64,000 bases of DNA from Euborellia annulipes (Eukaryota > Arthropoda > Insecta > Dermaptera > Anisolabididae): contig JAKCPI010016321.1 of NCBI GenBank assembly GCA_023213315.1, positions 40,350 to 104,349 on the forward strand, in the 5' to 3' direction. Position numbers and translations under genes: made by a program. Within the stretch, counting starts at the first letter, position 1; each line of letters begins with the position of its first letter. This document shows positions 30,700 to 40,869 of the stretch, in pieces. The notes beneath the pieces are model-generated. The model was not told the DNA's origin and did not search any database. It saw only the letters and a program-made list of their open reading frames with translations.

Positions 30700-30775
30700 T
30701 CGGGGCCGATCCTAGCAGGTGTGCAGCGCGTGCACCGCACGCGGGCGTCCAAAATAAGGGGCCGCAGGGGGCATA
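30700..30775 (+). repeat. GC-rich patch
   Basis: GGGGCCGATCCTAGCAGGTG, then TGCAGCGCGTGCACCGCAC, then GGGGCCGCAGGGGG, in an AT-rich setting. Mirrored with changes at about 57325-57400. Likely the remnant of a repeat element; not identified. Confidence 0.45.
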
Positions 30776-31504
30776 TAGTTATATCAATCAAGCAAAAATT
30801 TTTAAAACTTAAAATAAGTCGAATAAATATGCTGAATTTTAAATAGTTATTGAAAAATCAAAATAAGTCCCGATTTCCTGATAGTATAGCATAGTTTAAG
30901 AAAAATAGAATGTTATTGCACAGTGTGTTGGTCCATTGTCCCTTAATGTCTACTTTTTATACACATTCTTCATTTGATAGCAAAATTCGTGGGAGAACCG
31001 GCAATACGGCATAGAAAATGATACCAAATTTTAAATTTCTTTGATATGATACAAAGAGGCATATAATTGGCTTTTCAGCGTCCCCATAGTGATGGAAATT
31101 ACTAAAAAAACACATGGAAAGTCTTATTTTAAAACCGTTAAGTGAAACAAGGTGGGAAAGTTGTATCAATTCTATTAGACCTCTAAAATAGGACCTTAAA
31201 AAACATTATTACAGCATTAAATGGCTTAATTCAGAATTTGTCAACGTTTTTTCATGGCGCGACCTCCTTAATATGAAAAAAATTCTCTGCACCCTACCCT
31301 AAATAAAGTAAAAAAGAGAACTCAATACCAAAAAAGATTTTAATAATGGTTAATAGCGAAATTTTCAAAAAATGGAACAAAAATAGTAGTTATCTTAGGA
31401 CCACTATCAACCTCGGTCTTAAAATTTGTAGAATGAACAGAAGTTTAAAAATAAATAAAACTTGCAACGTATCGTTGCTAAACTTTATCCAATGAACTAT
31501 CGTA

Positions 31505-31615
31505 GTCTAGGTAAAGTACTTTAAAATATAATTTTACAAAAAATTTTATATGACCATTTTTGTGGTCCTCAAGGTACTCAATTATAATATTAAATTTCAT
31601 CAAAATTTAATAATC
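31505..31615 (+). repeat. Fragment of the 15.3 kb repeat
   Basis: GTAAAGTACTTTAAAATATA, then TGTGGTCCTCAAGGTACTCA and AAATTTCATCAAAATT correspond, in inverted order, to about 15300-15410 (directly to about 21595-21700). Confidence 0.55.
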
Positions 31616-31817
31616 CTTTTTTATAATTAACTTTGAAATAAATAAATGATATTGAAATGAATGAATGAGCTCGAATACAAAAGCCAAAAGGCTTAGTTCT
31701 TTTGAAATGGCTGAGGGTCTTAAATACAATAGAAAAAGGATGAGGTGAGATTCCCAAGGGTATTTTTAAGAAAAATGATTTTTAAATAACATATTTTATT
31801 TTAAATTAAATATTTTT

Positions 31818-32386
31818 CATCTATATATATATAATCAAAAGCTTGGCTGAAACTTTTTTTATTTTTTTCTACCCTATTAAAGACGGTTTTCAGAATTTTT
31901 TAAAAAATTTTCACCCAACCCAAAAGAAGTTAGGAATTTTTGAAAAAATAGCTTTTTTTTAAATAACCATAACTTTTTCAAAAATTTAGTTATCATGACG
32001 TTTTTTTTTAAATTTACTTTAAAAAAAATAGATAGTTTTTTTAAATCTTTGTTGCAATATTAAATTCTTCTTCAACGATAATGTAGTTAGAACTATTGAG
32101 AATGAATGACACTCAAAAATCTTACAAACAGGGCCGCCAACACTTGTTTTTTTGCTAGTTTAGTTCTTTTATTGTTTGGCAAGCTATGTTGGCTAACCTG
32201 AATTTTTTTTAGTTTTTCCTGAATTTTCCAATTTTCCGGGCAACTTTTCCAATTTTTTTTACGTATTAACCTGAATTGGACTATTACGAACATTTAAAAA
32301 AAAAAATTAGCCAAATCGGTCCAGGCATTTGAGAGATCTGCGCTTACAAAGAAACAGAAATTCATTTTTATTATATAGATTTCCTA
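31818..32386 (-). mobile_element. Short repeat element with ATCTATATA at both ends
   Basis: The minus-strand start ATCTATATAATAAAAATGAA then TTTCTGTTTCTTTGTAAGCG (from 32386) resembles TC-starting Helitron 5' ends, and the other end reads TCTATATATATATAATCAAA (about 31820). No 3' hairpin is evident, so the class is uncertain. Mirrored at about 55704-56276. Confidence 0.45.
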
Positions 32387-33140
32387 AATGTTTTTTTTTG
32401 TAAAATCAGCAATTTCTAAAACTTTAGCAACCTCTGTTTTTTTCTTAATGACATTATTTCATTATTTTAAAATTGAAATCGGAACAAATCGCGTCACCCT
32501 CGCATGGTCGGGGTGGCTCTTAAGAGGATGCCGGAGCTTCTTCTAACTTTTATTTAATCCCACCGACACCCTCTCGTTTGCAGAGTTTTCTGAATTAATA
32601 TTTAATATTATTTATTAATGGCATATTATTGCAAAATGTTTTTGATACAATTTTCAAAGAAATTGAATATTAAGCAGTTTCATTTAAAGATTACTGTACC
32701 TAAAAGCCTTTTCGAAAATATTAATACTAATAATATAATCTCAGAGAGAGAGAGCGGAATTGCTGTGCATTCCCTTTGAATACCCCCCCCCCCCCCTCCC
32801 CCCTCTCCCTTTTTGGAATGGTTTTGCTCAAACGGAAAATATTATTTCCACTGAATTGAAATGTTCATTTCAAATTATTTCTTTGATTTTATCTATTACT
32901 TGAGAATTTGTAAAATTAATTGCGATAATTTTGACTAATATATGAACAATTTCAACAGAGTCAGTTTGTATTCATATAAAGATCAAAGACTTTCGGCGTC
33001 TTCAGTGAAATATATTTATTATTTATTGTCGAATCTCTCCTGACTAATTAGCTTCTTGAGTTGTTTTGGGGAAGCGTTTTGGGGTGGAGTAATTCTCAAA
33101 CCTCTTCTTTGACATTTGAATTATCTTTTTAAAGAGTTTT
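32387..33140. other. Left-arm spacer without recognised gene
   Basis: Contains an AGAGAGAGAGCGGAATTGC patch, a poly-C run (about 32785-32800) and an A/T-rich remainder. A degenerate CTGAAGA...GAAAGTC string at about 32990 (-) was considered as a ribozyme and rejected. Confidence 0.5.
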
Positions 33141-33155
33141 TTTTTTTTTTTTATA

Positions 33156-33490
33156 TTGATGCAAATTGATAAAATTACAAATGAAGAAGTTCTTGGAAGA
33201 ATCGGAGAAAGAAGAACCTTGTGGAAGAGTCTGAAGAAGAGAAGAGGTCAGATGATGGGGCACACACTGAGACATGGGGGACTGCTTAGGGATATCTTGG
33301 AGGGGGAGGTGGGAAAGAAAAGGGGAAGGGGAAGAACCAGATTAGAATATTTCAACCAAATAATTGGGGATATGGGATGCCAGACATTTAGAGAGGTTAA
33401 ACAGCTGGCGGGGGACAGAGTCGAGTGGAGACGGATTGTTGCATCAAACCAGTCTTAGGACTGTATACTCAATGATGATGATGATGCAAA
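33156..33490 (+). pseudogene. 3' end of an RTE-type non-LTR retrotransposon
   Basis: The 100-codon frame 33156-33458 reads RIGERRTLWKSLKKRRGQM, GHTLRHGGLLRDILEGEVG, KKRGRGRTRLEYFNQI, EWRRIVASNQS. This is the characteristic C-terminal tail of RTE/BovB-like ORF2. It stops at 33456-33458, and 15 bp later comes a short ATGATGATGATGATG repeat (33472-33486), the simple-repeat 3' end typical of RTE elements. The copy is 5'-truncated at the poly-T near 33130. No RT core is present. The mirror copy (54600-54933, minus) has an identical translation. Confidence 0.85.
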
Positions 33491-33704
33491 TAAACATACA
33501 CATACAGAGTGTCCTGTATAACAAATCACATCAATAAACCATGAACATGGGATAGGCCACTTTATAACGGTCTTCTTTTTTTCTTTTCTCCTTCTTATTG
33601 TTAGGCTAAAAGCCTGTTTACTCCAGAGCCTCTTTCAGGTAGGGTTGTTGTCATGTTCATGTACCTTCCTCACCAGCCGGTCTTCGTTAATATATACTAT
33701 ATAT

Positions 33705-34170
33705 ATTTGTCTAGATTAATTTGTAACAACGCTTAGCTTCCTTTTTCCGCCACTAGATGTCCCGGCGATCAATTTCAAACAAGATCGAATATGGCCCGGT
33801 CAAATTAAAAACTTTATATCGAAATTGAAATCACAGATACATGAAATATACTCTAATCAAAAGAGAGTAAATTTTTCTGATTAATCGTTTGGTTAATCAT
33901 ATCCATAATTTAATTAGTTTTATATTAAATAAGACGTACACGTTTCGTCATTTTATTTGTGACTTTCTCAGCAACTTAATTCTCAAATCAATTTCCGATA
34001 ATTATGTGAAATATTCTATCTAAAAAAATTGGAAAAGAAGAAAAAAGAATGTTTCTCATAATGATATTGGACAATTGAGTTGAGAAATAAGTCGCTGAGA
34101 AAGTCAAAAATAAAATGACGAAACATACGTCTTATACTATATATATTTGTCTAGATTAATTTGTAACAAC
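33705..34170. repeat. Direct repeats of the TGTCTAGATTAATTTGTAAC terminus around a MITE
   Basis: ATATATTTGTCTAGATTAAT then TTGTAACAACGCTTAG occurs at 33703 and again at 34144, flanking ~430 bp. Related termini occur at 18068 and 26398, and inverted at 53910, 54357 and 61820. It marks the end of a composite repeat carrying the family B tRNA-like head. Confidence 0.6.
33932..34132. mobile_element. TA-flanked MITE with 55 bp termini
   Basis: The termini AGACGTACACGTTTCGTCAT then TTTATTTGTGACTTTCTCAG and their complement enclose ~90 bp. TA lies at both borders (33930-33931 and 34133-34134), fitting a Tc1/mariner-type target. Mirrored at 53958-54158. Confidence 0.75.
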
Positions 34171-34197
34171 GCTTAGAGAAATTTCTCTAAAAAAATT

Positions 34198-34272
34198 ACC
34201 CTCTTGCCTAGAATCGAACCGACGAACTCTTGAACTAAGGGCATGAGCTCTAGCCATTAGACCAATGTAACA
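34198..34272 (-). repeat. tRNA-like SINE head, family B, copy 2
   Basis: The minus strand has TTGGTCTAATGGCTAGAGCT (A box) and GTCGGTTCGATTCTAGGC (B box). It is the cleanest tRNA-like head of this family. The acceptor stem is not evident. Confidence 0.65.
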
Positions 34273-34616
34273 TTAATATTTATATCTTGATTTCTGTTAC
34301 TAAAACTATATATTTTTGATTTAGACTTTGTGTCGAGATAATATTGTATTCATTTGAACTCGAATGAAAATGAAAAAACACCAATAGATTTTAAATTAAG
34401 AAACATTAAATATATATTAATTAACGAGGCAAATTTGAAATATAATTGTCAGCTCGGATTTTAAACTGATGGCTCCAATCGATTTTCATTAACCAGGCAA
34501 ATTTGAAATATAATTGTAATTTGGACTCGAATTTTGAAATGAAAGACTCCAATTCATTTTAAATTAAGAAACATTAAATATATTGATAATTATTCCTCCC
34601 CCCTTGCCACTCAAAA

Positions 34617-35255
34617 TTAAATATAAGGAAACCAAATGAGATACAAAATATTTTCATGTTTTTCATGGGTATACATTTGGAGGTGATTTTTTAAGAGGAA
34701 TAAGATTTTTTGACCGAGACGCTGCCCGCCAGGGAACCAGCTCCGGCGGGCCGAGTTGAGGCGTGCCGAAGTCGCACAAAAGCTCGTTCGCAATACGTGT
34801 GCACTCCATTCTGATCTTCTCCTTTGGACCCATACGCTGACTTTTTGTATATTGCACTTTTCCCTAATATCTTCATTTTTTACCCTGTCCATCCTTGTTT
34901 TACCCGCAATTCTGCGTAGCGATTTCATCTCACAAACTTCCAATATTTCTCTTGTTTTTGCGGTGTCTGTTCTTGTTTCGGCCGCATATGTCAAAATTGG
35001 TCGCACAACGGTCTTATAGATGCGTACTTTTGCTTCCGTTCCCAGAAACTTGTTTGACCAAACCGTTTCATTCAGGCATCCTGATATTTTGGACGCCTTA
35101 ATAGATTGGAGTCTGACTTCCTCGCTAACGCTTTTGGAGCTGGTTATCTGAACGCCGAGATAGTTGAAGGATGGCACTTGTTCCACTATATATATATAAG
35201 CCATTGTCAGACAGTACCCGTGGCGCAGCAAGGGAACATGTGGGAGAAAAAGCAA
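34617..35255 (-). pseudogene. RT C-terminal fragment of a non-LTR retrotransposon joined to a GC-rich module
   Basis: The central part of this 212-codon frame is retrotransposon-like: EQVPSFNYLGVQITSS, RIYKTVVRPILTYAAETRT, EMKSLRRIAGKTRMDRVKN, DIREKCNIQKVS. This is the post-RT thumb/connection region of RTE-like or related elements. The N-terminal ~25 codons (over a TATATATA run) and the C-terminal ~55 codons (GC-rich module and flank) are unrelated DNA that stays open by chance. The catalytic YADD region is absent. Mirrored at 52819-53505. Confidence 0.8.
34713..34795 (+). repeat. GC-rich module, copy 3
   Basis: GACCGAGACGCTGCCCGCCA, then CCAGCTCCGGCGGGCCGAG and GGCGTGCCGAAGTCGCAC. The terminal hairpin is damaged compared with copy 1. 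Confidence 0.7.
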
Positions 35256-35259
35256 CTAA

Positions 35260-35925
35260 TATTCAATGACAGTTGTTATATTGTCAAATTTTACAAATAA
35301 AACATCTCTATTCTCTATATTATATATCTATAATATCTCTATATATTAATATATTCCTCTATATAGCTTAGAATATTAGATTTACGGCGTGTCTCATTTG
35401 AAATTTTAGTAGACAAATTTATTAATTTTAAATATATTATATATTAATATATATTTAATTTTTTGGAAATAATTCATACCGCGAAAATTAATTTTTTTTT
35501 TTGAATTTAAGAAAAATATAAATTCTTAAAATTTTAGTAGACAAATTAATTTTAAAATATATATATATATATTTAATTTATAATATAAGTTTTAATGAGA
35601 TATGATTTAATGGGATAATGAGATTAATTCTTAATTTATTACTGCGCGGGTCATTTGAAATTTTAGTAGATAAATTAATTTTAAAATTATTATATATAAT
35701 TAATTTAGAGACACTTTTTAGATAAATTTAAATATTGAAATGTATTATTAAAAAAGAAATAGGTTTCCAACCGATCGGGAACTTCGAGAGAAATGGTTGC
35801 ATGCTCTAATAAAGTATTTATAAAGCATTTAATGATATTTTTCATCTTTCTTTGATCAATATTCATTATTCAAAAAAATATTTTTTTCAAAACATATAAT
35901 TACGGACAGCTAATAATCACATCTC
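35260..35925. other. Very AT-rich stretch with repeated ATTTTAGTAGACAAATT
   Basis: The motif GAAATTTTAGTAGACAAAT or a close variant occurs about three times (35400, 35527, 35658), giving a degenerate tandem structure of ~130 bp period. No gene. Confidence 0.5.
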
Positions 35926-36008
35926 GAGACGCTGCCCGCCAGGGCCACCAGCCCGGAGGGCCGAGCGGCTGGGGCGTGCCGTAGGCACGCCAGATTGTGG
36001 AGCTGCTC
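35926..36008 (+). repeat. GC-rich module, copy 4 (fullest)
   Basis: CGAGACGCTGCCCGCCAGGG, CCACCAGCCCGGAGGGCCGA, then GGGGCGTGCCGTAGGCACGC (perfect hairpin CGTGCC GTA GGCACG) and GAGCTGCTCG. Mirrored at 52080-52160. Confidence 0.75.
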
Positions 36009-36780
36009 GTTATCTAATAAAAAATTAATTTTTTGCATTCAGGGCGTGCGTCTACTTTGCTTAAAAACAACAACTCTAGCTATTGTGAAATATTTTGTAA
36101 TTAATTTTTCCAAATATGGGCTTGAAAATTGGATTTTTTCGCATATAAATTTCATCGAATTTATGTAAAAAAGGGAAATTTTTTAACCACATAGTTAAAA
36201 CTCGTCTTCAATCATGTTCTATAAAAAACATTTTTTTTTGGCAACAGATAATATAAAGTCCTTCAAAATTGAAGTAAAATGTCCCTACTACCACACGGGC
36301 TATATAAAAGGTTAGGTCATTTTGTAACCAAACGACCAGGGGATATTTGGTTCTGAAATCACTTTTTTGAAGGGGTGCTAGATCTCTCTACTTACAATGA
36401 GCGCATCACCCAAACTGTTTCTAACTACTCGATTTCTTTGGATAAAATTTCGCATGTGGGCCTAAGATCCGGTGATTTCATGTTAAAGTTTTGTTGTTTA
36501 ATGGTGGTTTCTCAATTAGTATTTTTTCCACTTGCAAGATGTATTTCGATGCCTATTGGGCAGCTGCGATTAATTCTATTGTTCCACTTCCTTGTGAATT
36601 TCTGAAGTCGGTTTTATTTTTTTTTTTTATAAAATTGTCGTCTAGTATTTGACCCCTTTTACCCCTTTATGATGTTGTAAATGCACCATTGGTTAATATA
36701 AACATAATAAATTAAACTACAGATTTCTAAGTGAACCTTTTCTACCTAATTAAAAAAAAAATATTTTTAAGAAAAAAATA

Positions 36781-37120
36781 AAACCGACTTCAAAAAATTA
36801 AATGCAACAAATAAAATACACTAAAAGGTATAAAATAATTATTATCTTATTTAGTTACAACTAAACGACGAAATATTAACATGAAATTACTTTTTGAAGT
36901 CGGTGCCAAACAAACTATACCTATAAGCGAGCGTACCCGCCAAACGTACTAAGTAAGATCCGTCGAGTGCGATTCATAAAAGGTATATGTTTGGCACCGA
37001 CTTCAAAAAGTAATTTCATGTTAATATTTCGTCGTTTAGTTGTAACTAAATAAGATAATAATTATTTTATACCTTTTAGTGTATTTTATTTGTTGCATTT
37101 AATTTTTTGAAGTCGGTTTT
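36781..37120. mobile_element. Inverted-repeat element with four GAAGTCGGT ends
   Basis: The left arm 36781-36911 begins AAACCGACTTCAAAAAATTA and ends GAAGTCGGTGCCAAAC. The right arm 36989-37120 is its almost perfect complement. The ~77 bp spacer holds GCGAGCGTACCCGCCAAAC. Both ends of each arm therefore carry the same ACCGACTTCAAAAA motif. Mirrored at 51206-51545. Confidence 0.8.
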
Positions 37121-37159
37121 TATTTTTTTCTTAAAAATTATTTTTATTTTTCTCTTTTT

Positions 37160-37495
37160 AGTGATGTTATTAATAGTGATCATATCATCAGAACTTGACC
37201 AAATTAATATGACACCATCCCTAAGACACCCCCTTTCGGATAAAAAAAGAACCATCGAAATCGGTTCATAAACAAAGAGGTTAGGTCTAAACAAACCTAA
37301 TAAAAAAGGTCTAATACCTATGAAAAAAATCGAAAAAAAAATGGGACCAATCGGAAGCTAGACTGGACCCAATGCAAAAAAAATTTTCAAAATCGGTTGA
37401 CAATTGGCGGAGATATGAGGTAACATAGGCACAAAAAAAAAAAAAAAATTCAGTCGAATAGAGAACCTCCTCCTTTTTTGAAGTCGGTTAAAAAG
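37160..37495 (-). repeat. AACCGACTTCAAAAAAGGAG repeat fragment
   Basis: Minus-strand start at 37495, then GAGGTTCTCTATTCGACTG, through TGGCACCAATCG-type blocks to ATATTAATTTGGTCAAGTTC at about 37180. Same family as 14166-14415. Directly adjacent to the 36781-37120 element, which uses the same terminal motif. Confidence 0.6.
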
Positions 37496-38029
37496 CGGGT
37501 GGTTAAGGGATCAATGTGGGACTTTCCTGATGATTTAAAAACTTTTCAATTAAGCGTATGTACTTTGATTTGCCCCCATTTACAATGGCTATTACTTGTA
37601 AATATCTAAGGTATAATTAGGTCAAATATCTTGTTAGGGTTAATATCTAGTAATGATCCACCAGTTCCCCAGGTCGGCTTAGATAGTGCATTCTGATTAT
37701 TGTTAGGAAGGATTAACTCCTATACAATGACGATGATTCTAGGTATACCCGACCTTATGACCATTCGGCGAACAATCGTTATTGGCTGTAACTAGGAGCA
37801 ATGATACATTGTTTTTGGTGGAGCTGCAATCGGATAGATGTATATTTGATTATTTTTTCTCTATTAAGTAAAATATACTATGGTTGATTCAATTAGTTTA
37901 CTTATATATCCGCCTCTACATATGGCTATAGCACTGATTTTTGATATAATTATTAATAGTATTATTTTATTTGGGGATTATTCTTTTTAAAACAATAATG
38001 TTTTTTTATAAGTAAAGATAAAATTATTA
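37496..38029. other. Unique-looking spacer whose mirror (50344-50835) is very divergent
   Basis: Short landmarks such as TGCATTCTGA and AAAAAGAATAATCC are shared in inverted order, but most bases between do not align. No gene is recognised. Confidence 0.4.
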
Positions 38030-38850
38030 TCTACTCTTATTAAACGAGCAAAAATTGTATATTTATTTATATATATATTTGTTTGTTTATATATTTGTAT
38101 CTTGGTTCTATTTTGAAAACGGCTCTACCGATTTTGATGAAATTCACGGCTTAGGGGGGTTTTGGGGGTGACAATTCGATCTGTCACGGTCTCATCTTCG
38201 ACAAAATTGTTTTTGATGGGTTTTTTCGTAATCAAATTAATTATTCTCAGGTAGACAAATCCCATTCTTGGAGTTTAAAAAAGGTTTCCCTTTTGTTTCC
38301 TTTTGTAGCCAGGCAGACAATGGGTTGGGTTAATTCATTCTTCTCAAAGGCCTTGAAGAAGTATTGTGATTGTGGATTTTAACATATTTTGTTCTCCCTA
38401 AACGTTAGAACTATTAATAAACGTTTTATAATTGTTTTTATAAAGAACTTTATTTATTTAATAGAATAAAAAATAATCAAGAATTTATTTAAAAATATCT
38501 TTCGCATAAGCAGGTCTCAATTTTCTGAAAAAACAACACATTTTGATAGGTTTTATTTATTGACAATTGGATGAATAAAAATGAATCATATGGTTGAATC
38601 AAAACAGGTGCAGGAGGGGGGGTGCAGTGGTGGGGGACCCGGGGGTAGGGTCGAGTCTCGGGGTGGAGGTGGGGGGGGGGGGGTACAGTGGGCGAATATT
38701 ATATATATTTGTATTTTTTTTTTAATTTGAAAACGGCTCTCAAATAAAAATCGACATTTTTATCAGAATTTTAAATTAAAAATAATATTAAAATAAAGCT
38801 TTTAACTGAAGGAAGAAGTTACCGAGCATCGCTCGGTGCCTCCAGGTACT
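38030..38850 (+). mobile_element. Non-autonomous Helitron (+), with G-rich insert
   Basis: The 5' end follows A: TCTACTCTTATTAAACGAGC at 38030. The 3' end has the hairpin ACCGAGCATCGCTCGGT (38821-38837), then GCCTCCAGGTACT (38850); the canonical CTAA is not complete here. Inside are GAAAACGGCTCTACCGATTT, GGGTTTTTTCGTAATC, and a G-rich tract (about 38610-38690). No Rep/helicase. Mirrored at 49555-50343. Confidence 0.75.
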
Positions 38851-39145
38851 TTTTCTCTCCTACTTAAGTTTATCCATTCTTTCCCCAACCTTTTGGCGGG
38901 TAACCAACACCCTGGAAATTTTTGCTTGATATAGCCTTGAGTAGATATCAGGAGAGGTGAACTGTGTGACCATTACTCACATTTAATTATTTAACTTTAA
39001 AAAGTTTGTTCTCTGGAAATTAGGACAATAGCTTATGCAACTAAATTTTATTTTTTGCCAACGTTTCGTCAACTTTATTTACGTCTCTCAGGCCCAAATA
39101 AATTTAATTGTTTGTTTATATGCATCAAGTATCCTTGTAATATAA

Positions 39146-39806
39146 TTAGTACCTGGAGGCACCGAGCGATGCTCGGTAACTTCTTCCTTCAGTTAAAAGC
39201 TTTATTTTAATATTATTTTTAATTTAAAATTCTGATAAAAAGGTCGATTTTTATTTGAAAGCCGTTTTCAAATTAAAAAAAAAATACAAATATATATAAT
39301 GTATTCGACCACTGTGTTATTTTTTCAGAAAATTGAGACCTGCTTATGCGAAAGATATTTTTAAATAAATTCTTGATTATTTTTTATTCTATTAAATAAA
39401 TAAGGTTCTTTATAAAAACAATTATAAAACGTTTATTAATAATTCTAACGTTTAGGGAGAACAACAAACCACAAACACAATACTTCTTCAAGGCCTTTGA
39501 GAATAAAGGATTTACCCGACCCATTGTCTGCCTGAGCACAAAAGGAAAAGGGAAACCTTTTTTTAAAACCCTAAGAATGGGATTTGTCTACCTGAGAATA
39601 ATTAATTTGATTACGAAAAAACCCATCAAAAACAATTTTGTCGAAGATGAGACCGTGACAGATCGAATTGTCACCCCAAAAACCTCCTAACCCGTGAATT
39701 TCATCAAAATCGGTAGAGCCGTTTTCAAAATAGAACTAAGATACAAACAAATAATATATAAACAAATAAATAAATATACAATTTTTGCTCGTTTAATAAG
39801 AGTAGA
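39146..39806 (-). mobile_element. Non-autonomous Helitron (-), canonical ends
   Basis: The minus strand starts TCTACTCTTATTAAACGAGC at 39806, preceded by A. It ends in a hairpin (39161-39177), then CTCCAGGTACTAA at 39146, followed by T. This gives TC...hairpin...CTAA in an A/T target, the textbook Helitron structure. It is ~660 bp and non-coding, inverted relative to 38030-38850 and so forming a nested inverted pair. Mirrored at 48649-49313. Confidence 0.8.
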
Positions 39807-39939
39807 TTTAGATAAATTTTCTATTCAACAATATACATAATTAATCTTTGTTTTTTACCTATATATATTTATTTAAATTTTATTTTATTTCCGCTTAATT
39901 ATTATAGAAATACCTTCGAAAAATGAAAAAACTTTTAAT

Positions 39940-40090
39940 TTAAGGTAGTTCTTTCACAAATGCAAAAATTCAAGAAGTCTTCGAAACTTGGAATATAAGT
40001 CATTAAAAGCATAATAAACACACTGTTAAAATTTGAAGACGATTTACCACACCAAACATGAAATAATTGCAATTAAAAATGAAATTTTTT
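39940..40090. repeat. TTAA-family element end
   Basis: TTTAAGGTAGTTCTTTCACA through ATTGCAATTAAAAATGAA matches the right ~140 bp of the 2008-2472 element in inverted orientation. The other end of this copy was not found. Confidence 0.6.
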
Positions 40091-40860
40091 ACATATGGTA
40101 GATTGGGAAAGGGTGGGAAAATGATCATTATTTTATTTTTTTCATTGAAGGACTTTTCACCATCTTGATGAAAAACTAATATTTGTTAGAATAATATATT
40201 CGGAGTAACTTAAAAAAAAAATTGAAATTATTTACCATCGTAGTTTTGATAAAATTATACCAGTTTATAAAAAAAAAACATATTTGGGCGATTATTTTTA
40301 GTGGACAGGGATATAATATCAATGGCTTGGTAACGGTCAATTCATAAAGAGGATATAGTAGTGTAAGAAGTACAGTCAGTTAAAAAACATAACCTAAAAA
40401 TTTTAACACCGTTCATATTTATAAAATGGTTACGAGGCTAAAACTTTTTGTGTGGATTGTCATGATAGCTTAAACTCAAATTAGAAATAAGTAAATTCCT
40501 AGGAAAGTAAAGTAAAATTTTATTTACCTATCAAAATCATATATTTTCGAATATCTGCTTAATATTTTATTAAGATAAAAAGAAAATAAACTGATGTGGC
40601 CATCCACAATTAATCTGCTTGAAAAAGTTTACCCTTTTTTTTATGAATATTTTAAATAAAATATATTTTCCTTCTCTTTATTTAAGTCTCTAACAAATAA
40701 ATTTCGTTGTTTGTTTATATGCATCAAGTATCCTTATAATATAATTATTTAAATAAATATTATTTTCAACAATATAAATAATTAATCTTTAATTGTTTTT
40801 TTTATATATTTATTTTTTATTTATTTCCTTAATTATAGAAATACCTTAAAGATAAGAGTA
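40091..40860. other. AT-rich arm segment
   Basis: No coding. CTGATGTGGCCATCCAC at about 40592 is the same 17 bp found at the edge of the ACTTTACC family (11749, 15779), which suggests a shared target or terminal sequence. Confidence 0.45.
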
Positions 40861-40869
40861 AATAAATAT

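Noticed and set aside
32985..33025. Minus-strand CTGAAGACGCC-GAAAGTC resembling a hammerhead core (mirror near 55083)
   Set aside because: Only four bases separate CTGAAGA from GAAA and they do not form a stem II, so the fold is not possible as written.
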